The notes beneath the pieces are model-generated. The model was not told the origin of the DNA and searched no databases. It saw only the letters and a list, made by a program, of their open reading frames with translations. From positions 50,228-114,227 of the forward strand of contig NZ_ABCQ01000011.1 in the NCBI RefSeq assembly GCF_000170855.1: a stretch of 64,000 nucleotides of DNA. The letters are read 5' to 3'. The DNA is from Moritella sp. PE36. Lineage in GTDB: Bacteria; Pseudomonadota; Gammaproteobacteria; Enterobacterales; Moritellaceae. The first letter of the stretch is position 1. Each line of letters starts with the position of its first letter. A program made the translations under genes and the position numbers. Positions 45,529 through 54,500 of the stretch are shown here, in pieces.

Positions 45529-46782
45529 TTACTTGTATACAGGATAGTCAGCACATAGTGCTTGTACGTTAGCACGTACAGTAGCAGCTACTTCTTCATT
45601 ACCGATGTTATCTAATACGTCACACATCCAACCTGCAAGTGCAGCAGCTTTATCAGCTGGGATACCACGGCGAGCAAGTGCTGGTGTACCGATACGTAGA
45701 CCAGATGTAACAAATGGTGAACGCGGATCGTTAGGTACAGAGTTTTTGTTTACGGTGATATGTGCATTACCCAGTGCCGCATCTGCGTCTTTACCTGAGT
45801 ATTCTTTGCCAATCAGATCAACTAAGAACAGGTGATTTTCAGTACCGTTTGATACGATTTTGAAACCACGTTCTTGTAATACTGCAACCATGCTTTTCGC
45901 ACAATCGAGTACATTTTGTTGGTAAACCGCAAATTCTGGTTCCATCGCTTCTTTAAATGCAACCGCTTTAGCAGCGATAACGTGCATTAAAGGACCACCT
46001 TGACCACCAGGGAAGATTGCTGAGTTTAATTTTTTCTCAATCGCTTCGTCTGCTTGCGCAAGGATAAGGCCACCACGTGGACCACCTAATGTTTTATGCG
46101 TCGTTGTAGTTACAACGTGTGCATGTTTTATTGGGTTTGGATATAGACCAACAGCAACTAAACCTGCAACGTGTGCCATATCAACGAATAGGTAAGCACC
46201 TACTTTATCAGCGATTTCACGGAATTTAGCCCAATCAACAACACCAGAGTATGCAGAGAAACCAGCAACAATCATTTTTGGTTGATGTTCAATTGCTAAC
46301 GCTTCAACTTCAGCGTAATCAAGTTCACCCGTTTCAGGGTTGATTCCGTACTGAACTGAATTGTAGATTTTACCCGAGAAGCTTACGCTTGCACCGTGTG
46401 TTAAGTGACCACCATGAGCAAGGCTCATGCCTAGTACAGTATCACCTGGTTTAACTAATGCCATATAAACAGCAGCATTTGCTTGTGAACCAGAGTGTGG
46501 TTGTACATTCGCGTAATCAGCACCAAACAATTGCTTAGCACGTTCGATTGCTAAAGTCTCAGCAATATCAACATACTCACAACCGCCATAGTAGCGTTTG
46601 CCTGGGTAGCCTTCGGCATACTTGTTAGTAAGCTGAGAGCCTTGAGCTTCCATTACGCGTGGGCTTGTATAGTTCTCTGAAGCAATTAGCTCGATATGAT
46701 CTTCCTGACGAGTTACTTCTTGTGTCATTGCTGCCCATAATTCTGCATCATAGTCAGCTATATTCATATCACGTGTAAACAT
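45529..46782 (-). CDS. glyA: Serine hydroxymethyltransferase GlyA
   Basis: 417 residues, the E. coli length. It interconverts serine and glycine with tetrahydrofolate and [49 protein letters not shown] and the PLP-Lys motif [16 protein letters not shown] are textbook. A GGAG-type ribosome site (AGGAGAAAAC) precedes the ATG at 46782. The leader holds four degenerate 20-bp tandem units. Confidence 0.97.
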   Translation of the reverse strand: MFTRDMNIADYDAELWAAMTQEVTRQEDHIELIASENYTSPRVMEAQGSQLTNKYAEGYPGKRYYGGCEYVDIAETLAIERAKQLFGADYANVQPHSGSQANAAVYMALVKPGDTVLGMSLAHGGHLTHGASVSFSGKIYNSVQYGINPETGELDYAEVEALAIEHQPKMIVAGFSAYSGVVDWAKFREIADKVGAYLFVDMAHVAGLVAVGLYPNPIKHAHVVTTTTHKTLGGPRGGLILAQADEAIEKKLNSAIFPGGQGGPLMHVIAAKAVAFKEAMEPEFAVYQQNVLDCAKSMVAVLQERGFKIVSNGTENHLFLVDLIGKEYSGKDADAALGNAHITVNKNSVPNDPRSPFVTSGLRIGTPALARRGIPADKAAALAGWMCDVLDNIGNEEVAATVRANVQALCADYPVYK

Positions 46783-46820
46783 CCGTTTTCTCCTGATTGA
46801 GATAATACAAGTTGGTCCGT

Positions 46821-46900
46821 TAAGTTAACATCTAGTTAGCAATCTTAACATCTAGTTAGTAAGTTTAACATTTTACTAGTAAACCTAAAATTTAGCTAGC
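46821..46900. repeat. Four degenerate 20-bp tandem units in the glyA leader
   Basis: Units at 46821, 46841, 46861 and 46881, each of the pattern AA(G/T)xTTAACATxTAGTTAG(C/T) with increasing divergence from left to right. They start about 38 bp upstream of the glyA ATG. Confidence 0.75.
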
Positions 46901-47040
46901 AACGCCAAACAGGAGCACATTGTAACGTGAATGTTGCCGACTTCCTACTAGAATGCCTTGAGAAAATTTCAATTTTGTGTGAAAACACTGCATTTTAAAT
47001 TAACTTTGATCAAAACTGACTCCTCGGTTAATTTAATTCG

Positions 47041-47047
47041 CTATAAT
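47041..47047 (+). promoter_or_regulatory. Likely -10 box of the torD-like gene
   Basis: CTATAAT, followed by GCGCCAC, about 50 bp before the ATG. TTGATC or TTAATT upstream might serve as -35, but neither is strong. Confidence 0.35.
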
Positions 47048-47097
47048 GCGCCACAATTACAGCATTTACACTAGCCCCTCACCCTTTGGAGAACACA

Positions 47098-47751
47098 ATG
47101 GATGAACTAACTCAATTATGTCAAACCCGCTCAGAGATCTACTGGTGGCTTTCAACAACATTAGCAACAGAGTTATCTGATGAACAGCTGGGTAAATACC
47201 AGTCCGCTGAGATCCAAGCTTTCTTACAAGGGTTAGCCGCAACACCAGCGTTAACAGCGCCAGTTGAGAAGTTGATCAGTTCATTAGCCGCTGCAAACCT
47301 ACGTAACGATGCGCGTTTAGAATTATGCGCTGATTATGCCCAAGTATTCTTAGGTAACAGTAAATCATCAGCGCCCCCGTATGAGTCAGTATTCACCAGT
47401 GAAAATGGTCACTTGATGCAAGAATCATATCAGCAGATGACCGCGTTGTTAGATGAGCACAACATCAATATCAATGACAAATACAGCGAGCCAGCTGATC
47501 ACATAGCTATCCAGTTAGACTTCATGGGTAACTTGATCTTAAAAACATTAGATTCTGAATCAGAAGAGGCGATCCGCGCTAACTTTGCACTACAGCACGA
47601 CTTCTTACAAACGCACTTACTTAACTGGTTAGGTGATTTTGAAATGAAAGTAAAAGCCTGTGATAAATTTGGCTTTTATGCGGCGGTAGTAGCACTGCTA
47701 TTAGCATTCGCGCAATTAGATTCGGATTGGTTAGAAACAGAGTTAGATTAA
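47098..47751 (+). CDS. torD: TorD-family molybdoenzyme chaperone
   Basis: 217 residues from the ATG at 47098, with GGAG six bases upstream (a TTG at 47086 is the earlier in-frame option). All-helical; RSEIYWWLSTTLATELSDEQL, LCADYAQVFLGNSKSSAPPYESVF and EPADHIAIQLDFM are the TorD/DmsD family blocks, including the E-P-D-H signature. Such chaperones bind the twin-arginine signal of a molybdenum oxidoreductase, TorA for TorD, until cofactor insertion. No such reductase lies nearby. Among TorD, DmsD and NarJ-like types, TorD fits best by sequence. Confidence 0.85.
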   Translation: MDELTQLCQTRSEIYWWLSTTLATELSDEQLGKYQSAEIQAFLQGLAATPALTAPVEKLISSLAAANLRNDARLELCADYAQVFLGNSKSSAPPYESVFTSENGHLMQESYQQMTALLDEHNININDKYSEPADHIAIQLDFMGNLILKTLDSESEEAIRANFALQHDFLQTHLLNWLGDFEMKVKACDKFGFYAAVVALLLAFAQLDSDWLETELD

Positions 47752-47774
47752 GAACAAGAGCGACCCCACCCTAG

Positions 47775-47852
47775 CCCTCCCCTTAAGAAAAGGGAGGGAA
47801 CAAGAGCAGTGCGGATCTTGCTTTTTCTCCTCCCCTTAACTTTAGGGGGAGG
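47775..47852. terminator. Pair of GC-rich hairpins between convergent torD and galU
   Basis: The first, CCCTCCCCTT/AAAGGGAGGG (47775-47798), has one mismatch. The second is CCTCCCC/GGGGAGG (47829-47852) with AT inside, followed on the minus strand by AGAAAAAGC. Both resemble the hairpin at 56938-56983. They probably end both transcripts and may belong to a REP family. Confidence 0.65.
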
Positions 47853-47863
47853 TTGGGAGGGGG

Positions 47864-48751
47864 TTATTTCAAACCACGAATAAATTCTTGTAGATCAGCG
47901 CCTACTTCAGGGTGACGCAAGCCATACTCAATGAAAGCTTTCATGTAACCTAACTTTGAACCACAGTCGTGTAACTTACCACTAATGTGGAAAGCTTCTA
48001 CTGTTTCTAATTTCATCAGATCATCAATAGCATCCGTTAACTGAATTTCATCACCCGCGCCAGGTGCTGTACGTGCTAGCAAGTCCCAAATTGCGGCAGG
48101 TAAAACATAACGGCCAGCAACAGCAAGATTTGATGGCGCTTTATCTTGTGCAGGTTTTTCAATAACAGCCGTCATAGGTGTAGATTCACCAGCGCTAAGT
48201 TCAACACCACCACAATCAGCAACACCATAACCCGACACTAAATTCATTGGCACAGGTTCAACCATGATCTGACTAAAACCGGTTTCATCAAAGCGGCGCA
48301 TCATGCTGGCTAAGTTTTCAGTTTTTAGATCTGCACTGACTTCATCCATCAATACATCAGGTAATACTACCGCAAACGGTTCATCACCAATAATTGGTTT
48401 TGCGCACAATACTGCATGCCCTAATCCTTTAGCGACACCTTGGCGAATATGCATGATCGTTACACCTTTTGGTGCAATTGCCTGTACTTCCGCTAACAAC
48501 TGACGTTTAACACGTTTTTCTAACGTAGATTCTAATTCAAACGAGGTATCAAAATGGTTCTCAATGGCATTTTTAGAGGCATGAGTAACAAGTACGATCT
48601 CGGTGATACCTGCAGCTGCACATTCATTAACGATATATTGAATAAGTGGCTTATCAGCCACTGGTAACATCTCTTTCGGGATCGCTTTGGTTGCAGGCAA
48701 CATACGTGTACCGAGACCAGCTACTGGAATTACCGCTTTAGTTATCTTCAA
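47864..48751 (-). CDS. galU: UTP-glucose-1-phosphate uridylyltransferase GalU
   Basis: 295 residues. [22 protein letters not shown] is the nucleotide-binding signature; [46 protein letters not shown] and [12 protein letters not shown] follow in the usual order. It makes UDP-glucose, which Ugd (49863-51029) oxidises to UDP-glucuronate. First of the envelope sugar genes, reading left from the epimerase. Confidence 0.95.
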   Translation of the reverse strand: MKITKAVIPVAGLGTRMLPATKAIPKEMLPVADKPLIQYIVNECAAAGITEIVLVTHASKNAIENHFDTSFELESTLEKRVKRQLLAEVQAIAPKGVTIMHIRQGVAKGLGHAVLCAKPIIGDEPFAVVLPDVLMDEVSADLKTENLASMMRRFDETGFSQIMVEPVPMNLVSGYGVADCGGVELSAGESTPMTAVIEKPAQDKAPSNLAVAGRYVLPAAIWDLLARTAPGAGDEIQLTDAIDDLMKLETVEAFHISGKLHDCGSKLGYMKAFIEYGLRHPEVGADLQEFIRGLK

Positions 48752-48798
48752 GATTTTATCCTTTTATTCTTTGCGTTTTACAATTTACGATTTACGAT

Positions 48799-49806
48799 TT
48801 ATACGCTATAAAAGTCACGGTACCAGTCAACAAAGGCTTTCACGCCTTCTTTCACTTTTACTTTCGATGTGTAACCTGTAACTGCAAACAAATCTTGGGT
48901 ATCAGCATAGGTTGCATAAACATCTCCCGGCTGCATTGGCATAAAGTTTTTCTTGGCTTTAATGCCTAACGAGTCTTCTAATGCTTCAATGTAATCCATT
49001 AATTTAACCGGGCTACCATGACCTATATTGTAAACTCGATAAGGCGCGCTACTGGTTGCTGGGCTGCCTGTTTCAACTTTCCATTCAGTATCTGGTGTTG
49101 GTATTACATCTTGAATTTGCAATACCCCAGCAACGATATCATCGATATAGGTAAAGTCGCGTAACATGTCACCGTTGTTATAAACATCAATGGTTTCACC
49201 AGCAATGATCGCCTTAGTAAACTTAAACAGCGCCATATCCGGACGACCCCAAGGACCATACACGGTAAAGAAGCGTAGACCCGTTGTCGGCACGCCATAT
49301 AAATGCGAGTAAGTATGCGCCATCAATTCATTTGATTTCTTCGATGCTGCGTATAACGAAATAGGATGGTCAACACTGTCACTGGTACTAAATGGGGTTT
49401 TGTTATTTAAGCCATAAACCGAGCTAGATGAGGCATACACTAAATGCTTCACCTGATTATTACGGCAACCTTCTAACACGGTTAAGAAGCCGGTTAAGTT
49501 GCTATCAGCATACGCCATTGGATTATCAATGGAATAACGTACGCCCGCTTGAGCAGCTAGGTGAATAACGCGATCAAATTGATGCTCTGCAAATAACGCC
49601 GCGACACCGTCACGATCGGCGAGATCCAATTCAAGAAAGGTAAATAGCGCTGATTTTGTTGTATTGGCTAAACGCGCGTGTTTTAAATTAACATCATAAT
49701 AGTCATTTAAATTATCAACACCAATCACTTGATGGCCTTGTTGACATAGTAACTCTGCACAGCGCGAACCAATGAAGCCTGCTGCGCCAGTAATTAAATA
49801 TTTCAT
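48799..49806 (-). CDS. UDP-glucuronate 4-epimerase (NAD-dependent epimerase)
   Basis: 335 residues, extended SDR fold. TGAAGFIGSRCAELL is the Rossmann motif, NLNDYYDVNLKHARL and the active-site YAASKKSNELMAHTYSHLYG (YxxxK) are strongly like UDP-glucuronate 4-epimerases (CapI/LpsL type), and FFTVYGPWGRPDMALFKFTKAI is diagnostic. It converts UDP-GlcA to UDP-GalA, and its neighbour ugd makes the substrate. Other C4 epimerases (WbpP, GalE) lack the GPWGRPDMA block. Confidence 0.9.
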   Translation of the reverse strand: MKYLITGAAGFIGSRCAELLCQQGHQVIGVDNLNDYYDVNLKHARLANTTKSALFTFLELDLADRDGVAALFAEHQFDRVIHLAAQAGVRYSIDNPMAYADSNLTGFLTVLEGCRNNQVKHLVYASSSSVYGLNNKTPFSTSDSVDHPISLYAASKKSNELMAHTYSHLYGVPTTGLRFFTVYGPWGRPDMALFKFTKAIIAGETIDVYNNGDMLRDFTYIDDIVAGVLQIQDVIPTPDTEWKVETGSPATSSAPYRVYNIGHGSPVKLMDYIEALEDSLGIKAKKNFMPMQPGDVYATYADTQDLFAVTGYTSKVKVKEGVKAFVDWYRDFYSV

Positions 49807-49862
49807 TTATTTTTCACTTATATTTATAAATTATACTTTCACTTTATTAATATAGTATGAAC

Positions 49863-51029
49863 CTAATCATTACCAAATAAGTCGCGAGTATAAACTTTGT
49901 CAGCGACGTCAAGCAGTTCGTCCGCTAAACGGTTCGATACTATGACATCAGCAAGGGCTTTAAATTCATTGAGGTCGGTAAGCACCGGAGATTTAAAGAA
50001 TTCACTCTCAGTCAATACTGGCTCATACACCACAACTTTAATGCCTTTGGCTTTAATGCGTTTCATGATGCCTTGAATTGATGAAGCACGGAAATTATCT
50101 GAGCCAGTTTTCATAATTAAACGATAAATACCAACAACTTGCGGGTTTTTAGCAATAATAGCGTCAGCGATATGATCTTTACGTGTCGAATTGGCATCAA
50201 CAATGGCGCTAATTAAGCTGTTAGGCACATTTTCATAGTTGGCGCGTAATTGCTTAGTATCTTTTGGCAAGCAGTAACCGCCATAACCAAACGACGGATT
50301 ATTGTAATGACTACCAATACGTGGGTCTAAACCCACACCTTGAATGATCTGACGGGTATCTAAACCATGGGTTTCAGCATAACTATCCAACTCATTAAAA
50401 TAAGCTACGCGCATAGCAAGATAAGTATTGGAGAAAAGTTTAACCGCTTCAGCTTCGGTAGAATCAGTAAATAGTACCTCAATATCTGTTTTAACCGCAC
50501 CTTGCATTAACAAGCCAGCAAAAATTTCGGCACGCTTAGACTGTTCACCGACAATAATACGCGATGGGTGTAAGTTATCGTATAACGCACTACCCTCACG
50601 TAAAAACTCAGGTGAAAATAAGATATTATCGCAACCAAGGCGTTGTTTTACTTCTTTAGTATAACCAACAGGTACCGTCGATTTGATCACCATCACCGCA
50701 CTCGGGTTAATCGCCATCACATCTTTAATCACCGCTTCTACTGATTTGGTATTAAAATAATTATGTACCACATCATAATCTGTCGGCGTCGCGATAATCA
50801 CATAATCAGCATTAGCATAAGCAAGTTGCTTGTCAGTCGTCGCGATAAGATCAAGTTCTTTATTCTCGAGGAAATCTTCAATCTCATTATCAGAAATAGG
50901 CGATTTTTTGTTGTTAATAAGTTCGACTTTTTCAGCAATAATGTCTAATGCAATCACGCTATTATGCTGCGCTAATAACACAGCATTTGATAATCCAACG
51001 TAACCTGTACCAGCAATGGTAATATTCAT
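49863..51029 (-). CDS. ugd: UDP-glucose 6-dehydrogenase Ugd
   Basis: 388 residues of the short bacterial form. [15 protein letters not shown] binds [16 protein letters not shown] and [24 protein letters not shown] are substrate blocks and [18 protein letters not shown] has the catalytic Cys. It oxidises UDP-glucose twice to UDP-glucuronate. It is in the same direction as galU and the epimerase; together they form a UDP-hexuronate supply line for the surface glycan. Confidence 0.95.
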   Translation of the reverse strand: MNITIAGTGYVGLSNAVLLAQHNSVIALDIIAEKVELINNKKSPISDNEIEDFLENKELDLIATTDKQLAYANADYVIIATPTDYDVVHNYFNTKSVEAVIKDVMAINPSAVMVIKSTVPVGYTKEVKQRLGCDNILFSPEFLREGSALYDNLHPSRIIVGEQSKRAEIFAGLLMQGAVKTDIEVLFTDSTEAEAVKLFSNTYLAMRVAYFNELDSYAETHGLDTRQIIQGVGLDPRIGSHYNNPSFGYGGYCLPKDTKQLRANYENVPNSLISAIVDANSTRKDHIADAIIAKNPQVVGIYRLIMKTGSDNFRASSIQGIMKRIKAKGIKVVVYEPVLTESEFFKSPVLTDLNEFKALADVIVSNRLADELLDVADKVYTRDLFGND

Positions 51030-51147
51030 GGTGTTGACCTGATTATGGGTGGAAATAACTTGAGAGATATTCTAGCATTAAATTATAACTACAAGTTAAT
51101 GCTAGCATTTAAATTGTCTATATGAGCGGCGTATTTTATTTAACGCC

Positions 51148-52200
51148 TTACTCAATGAGGTCAAAACTAAGTGCGGTCCCACGATAAATTATACCCTTAG
51201 CGACCTTACCTAATACAGCGTCATAATGTTTCGGTGCTAAGCCAAAACCAGGACGAATACTGCGAACATTTTCAGCCGTTAATAACTCACCAGCAGCGAT
51301 ATCTTTAACCACATATAACGAACGGCGAAATTTAACATTACCTTTTTCGACGTCTGTTCTTTCGTAATTCACTTTACCTAGTGCTTGCCAAGCGGTGTGG
51401 GTATCACGACACAGCTGACCGAATTCTGCCGGCTCAAGCGAAAAGCTATCATCTGCACCGCCACCATTACGATCTAAAGTGACATGTTTTTCAATCACAC
51501 AAGCGCCGAAAGCTACCGACACAACCGCAGTTGCATTATCAATAGTATGATCTGATAAACCGGAAAGTACATCAAAACGCGCTGTAATATCACTAATAGT
51601 ACGCAGATTATATTGCTCAGCTGGAGCCGGATAACCACTGACGCAATGTAACACGACTAATTCTTCACAGCCATTTTCTCTTGCTGTGGTTACCGCATCT
51701 TGGATCTCGGCCTTATTCGCCATTCCCGTTGAAATAATCATCGGTTTACCGGTTTGTGCCACCCGCTTAATCAAGGGTAAATCTATAACCTCAAACGAAG
51801 CGATCTTATAAGCTGGCGCATCCAACTCTTCTAACAAATCAACCGCAGTAAAATCAAACGGTGAACTAAAAATAGTGATACCTAACTCTTTTGCTTTAGC
51901 AAATAAAGCTTGATGCCACTCCCACGGCATATGTGCGCCCTTATACAGCTCATATAAGCTTTGTCCATGCCACAAACCACCCTTGATCTGAAATTCATCA
52001 CTATCGCAATCCATAGTAATGGTATCTTGAGTATAGGTTTGTAATTTTATCGCATCAGCACCTGCTTCTTTCGCCGCTGCCATGATTGCAAAAGCACGAT
52101 TGATATCGCCATTATGATTAGCCGATAGTTCGGCAATAATATAGGGCGGAAAGTTAGGACCAATTTTACGACCATCGATAGTAATAGTTTGCTCAGTCAT
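51148..52200 (-). CDS. pseI: Pseudaminic acid synthase PseI
   Basis: 350 residues. The NeuB-type TIM barrel (about 1-280) has PYIIAELSANHNGDINRA, KLQTYTQDTITMD, SSPFDFTAVDLLEEL, STGMA and GLSDHTIDN, and the C-terminal antifreeze-like SAF domain (about 290-350) starts RRSLYVVKDIAAGE. It condenses 6-deoxy-AltdiNAc with phosphoenolpyruvate. The family includes sialic acid and legionaminic acid synthases, but the adjacent pseBCFGH set makes pseudaminate the product. Confidence 0.95.
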   Translation of the reverse strand: MTEQTITIDGRKIGPNFPPYIIAELSANHNGDINRAFAIMAAAKEAGADAIKLQTYTQDTITMDCDSDEFQIKGGLWHGQSLYELYKGAHMPWEWHQALFAKAKELGITIFSSPFDFTAVDLLEELDAPAYKIASFEVIDLPLIKRVAQTGKPMIISTGMANKAEIQDAVTTARENGCEELVVLHCVSGYPAPAEQYNLRTISDITARFDVLSGLSDHTIDNATAVVSVAFGACVIEKHVTLDRNGGGADDSFSLEPAEFGQLCRDTHTAWQALGKVNYERTDVEKGNVKFRRSLYVVKDIAAGELLTAENVRSIRPGFGLAPKHYDAVLGKVAKGIIYRGTALSFDLIE

Positions 52201-52241
52201 GATGTTAATGAATACTCTTCGATAAAGGGAGGCATAGCTAT

Positions 52242-53804
52242 TTAAGCCTGTGGATAGCGGATAAAGGTTTCTACTGTTAAGCGTTGGAAACGAGACTGAG
52301 TGAACAACTGTTGTGACACTGTATTAGCCATTAACACTTTAGCATGAATAGTGAAATACGGGTGAAGCTCATCCAAGTATGCAAGTGCTCGCTTAGCAAG
52401 CCCCTGACCATAATAATTTGGATCAATAAAAATAGACAGTAAGTATTCCCCAGCCCCTATTCTATCTAAACGCACGACCCCGACATTGCAACGGCTGCGA
52501 TACTGCTTATTATCAGTTGCATCTAGTATCGTTATAATATAAAAATAATCTTCAGACTGACCGATCTTATTTATCATCCAAGTTTGATGTTCAGACCAAC
52601 TCGGCACTTGTTTATTTAACGCAAATTGTCTTGTCGCAGGCTGGCACTGCCAATCATATACCGGTTTAATATCCGCCAATGCCGCACGGCGTAATAGTAA
52701 CGTTTCGGTTTTATCTAAATGTGTAATCGCCTGTAATACCCGGTTCAATCCCAGTCCATCGCATAACTTAAGGTTATTCTTTCTCAACGCTGACCAATTC
52801 TGCAATAACCGCTGATAGGTTAACATCAACAGCTGAGCAATATCGTCGAGTTCAACTTTGTATGCCGCGTCAACAGCAACTAAGTTACGACTTATAGTCT
52901 GCTGATTTTCAGCCAATGGAATGATAATACTCGGTAACCCCAAACATGCACGTTCCCAAGAGGTCGTGCCTGGCGCACCAATCGCGACTTGATGTTGCAC
53001 CATTAATTCAGCCATATTATCGACAAAGTCTAACTGGGTAACCCACTCACTATGCTGTAGACAAAAATCCTGGACTTGCTGGTAATGCGGTGCGCGTGGT
53101 CCTAATAGCACAGTAACCAAAGGTCTTGTTAGCACAGGCTCTACAGCAAGGGCCATTAATACCGACAAAGTCGCGTTAGGTTGATCAATGCCGCCCATGC
53201 TTAATAATAATTTAGGCATGAGGGGGAGTTTATCGTCGGCTAGCAACTGTTGACGATAATCACTAAACTGCGGGTTTAATAATGCGAACTCACAGCCAGT
53301 TAATACCTTAGTTTCATCATGACTTGGTTGAGGTTGAGGTTGAGGTTGAGATTGATATTCATCACTGCTGCGTAATAAGGTCTGATCTAAGATCAAATCT
53401 GCATGGTGACTACGTACTAAATCATCAATCACCATGACCTTACAATGTAATACTTGCTGTATACGCTGTTGCCAGTTTGCATTCAATGCATAATGATCAA
53501 CGATAACCAGATCTACCGCAGCCACCAGCGTTAACAAGTTGTCCGAATCTTGTTGCCAAGGCACTTGTAACCACGCCACGTAATCGGCGTTAGTCGTAGG
53601 AACCTGTTCAGTTTTTGATTGCGCTAATTTATAAACGCAGAAACCTTTATTTTCAATAAAAGCAACTAAATCGCCAGTTTGAGGACGACAAGCAAAACTA
53701 ACTTGATGACCCTGCGTTGTTAGTCCTTCTGCTAATACCAAGCAACGCATCACATGACCACTGCCGATATGTACCGACGCATCGGTACGAATGACAATAT
53801 TCAC
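52242..53804 (-). CDS. pseG: PseG-PseH fusion: UDP-sugar hydrolase and N-acetyltransferase of pseudaminate synthesis
   Basis: 520 residues. The N-terminal ~350 match PseG (IRTDASVHIGSGHVMRCLVLAEGL, VIDDLVRSHHADLILDQTL, LLSMGGIDQPNATL, GAPGTTSWERACLGLPSIIIPLAENQ), a GT28-like hydrolase that removes UDP. The last ~155 (LLRRAALADIKPVYDWQ through RYPQA) are a GNAT acetyltransferase resembling PseH, which acetylates the 4-amino group (SIFIDPNYYGQGLAKRALAYLDE is the acetyl-CoA motif). PseH acts before PseG, so the fusion joins consecutive steps. An in-frame hexanucleotide repeat gives QPQPQPQP near residue 155. Confidence 0.93.
   Translation of the reverse strand: MNIVIRTDASVHIGSGHVMRCLVLAEGLTTQGHQVSFACRPQTGDLVAFIENKGFCVYKLAQSKTEQVPTTNADYVAWLQVPWQQDSDNLLTLVAAVDLVIVDHYALNANWQQRIQQVLHCKVMVIDDLVRSHHADLILDQTLLRSSDEYQSQPQPQPQPSHDETKVLTGCEFALLNPQFSDYRQQLLADDKLPLMPKLLLSMGGIDQPNATLSVLMALAVEPVLTRPLVTVLLGPRAPHYQQVQDFCLQHSEWVTQLDFVDNMAELMVQHQVAIGAPGTTSWERACLGLPSIIIPLAENQQTISRNLVAVDAAYKVELDDIAQLLMLTYQRLLQNWSALRKNNLKLCDGLGLNRVLQAITHLDKTETLLLRRAALADIKPVYDWQCQPATRQFALNKQVPSWSEHQTWMINKIGQSEDYFYIITILDATDNKQYRSRCNVGVVRLDRIGAGEYLLSIFIDPNYYGQGLAKRALAYLDELHPYFTIHAKVLMANTVSQQLFTQSRFQRLTVETFIRYPQA
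53326..53355. repeat. GGTTGA hexanucleotide microsatellite inside pseG
   Basis: Four perfect GGTTGA units and one variant (GATTGA), read on the minus strand as alternating Gln-Pro codons. The unit length keeps the frame, so slippage changes only the number of QP pairs. Confidence 0.85.
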
Positions 53805-54491
53805 CTAAACCTTCATGACCGCATATAACGCTTCCGCAAATTCCCAATCCTCCAAGGTATCTACATCTTGCACCCTTTTACGCGGTATCAAGATAGCTTT
53901 TGAACAAAGTGAGAAAAAGGGTTTCCCTGCTTTAAATGCCGAGACCTTACCCCAATAGAATTGACCAGCATCGTGGAAAGCTTCTTGTAAGTCTTGCGAA
54001 CGGGTATTTACATGCTCAGGCTGCAACATTTGTACACTGCCATTGTCGTTTAATGAAATAGCCCGCTGAATAGGGAAAGCAAAGGACGTTGCGCTAAAGG
54101 CATAATCAATATCACCTGCAGATACAAGTGCTAATCCCTTCGATAAGTCGTTTGATGATATAAACGGCGCCGTTGCATAAATACAGCAAAGTAAATCCAC
54201 GGTTATATTTTGCGACTCACACCATCCTATCGCATGTTGAATGACATCCATGGTTGTTGCATGGTCATCGGCAATCTCGGCAGGACGCATAAACGGCACT
54301 TCAGCCCCATATTTCCTGGCAATATCGGCAATTTCTTGATCATCTGTCGACACGATTATTTTATCAAAGCAGCCAGATTCTTGCGCAGCTTCAATTGAAT
54401 AAGCGATCATGGGCTTGCCATGAAATAACTTGATATTTTTACCCGGAATACGTTTACTGCCACCGCGGGCAGGAATGATCGCTATTTTCAT
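53805..54491 (-). CDS. pseF: Pseudaminic acid cytidylyltransferase PseF
   Basis: 228 residues. IIPARGGSKRIPGKNIKLFHGKPMIAYSIEAA is the CMP-sugar synthetase signature, STDDQEIADIARKYGAEVPFMRP the second block and LPRKRVQDVDTLEDWEFAE-type ending (IPRKRVQDVDT) is found in PseF. It activates pseudaminic acid to CMP-Pse. Its stop region directly abuts the pseG start (53804/53805), suggesting coupling. Confidence 0.94.
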   Translation of the reverse strand: MKIAIIPARGGSKRIPGKNIKLFHGKPMIAYSIEAAQESGCFDKIIVSTDDQEIADIARKYGAEVPFMRPAEIADDHATTMDVIQHAIGWCESQNITVDLLCCIYATAPFISSNDLSKGLALVSAGDIDYAFSATSFAFPIQRAISLNDNGSVQMLQPEHVNTRSQDLQEAFHDAGQFYWGKVSAFKAGKPFFSLCSKAILIPRKRVQDVDTLEDWEFAEALYAVMKV

Positions 54492-54500
54492 ATGAATTGT

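Larger units (their letters stand above)
46783..47097. other. Divergent glyA/torD intergenic region
   Basis: About 315 bp with no ORF. It contains the 20-bp tandem repeats at 46821-46900 and a TTTGATCAAA palindrome near 47004, close to the torD promoter side (CTATAAT at 47041-47047 is a likely -10 for torD). Confidence 0.5.

Noticed and set aside
47002..47016. FNR-like site before the torD gene
   Set aside because: TTTGATCAAA lacks the four-base spacer of the TTGAT-N4-ATCAA consensus.
53326..53355. Repeat as a CRISPR array
   Set aside because: Units of six bases with no spacers; no array with regular spacers exists anywhere in the window.
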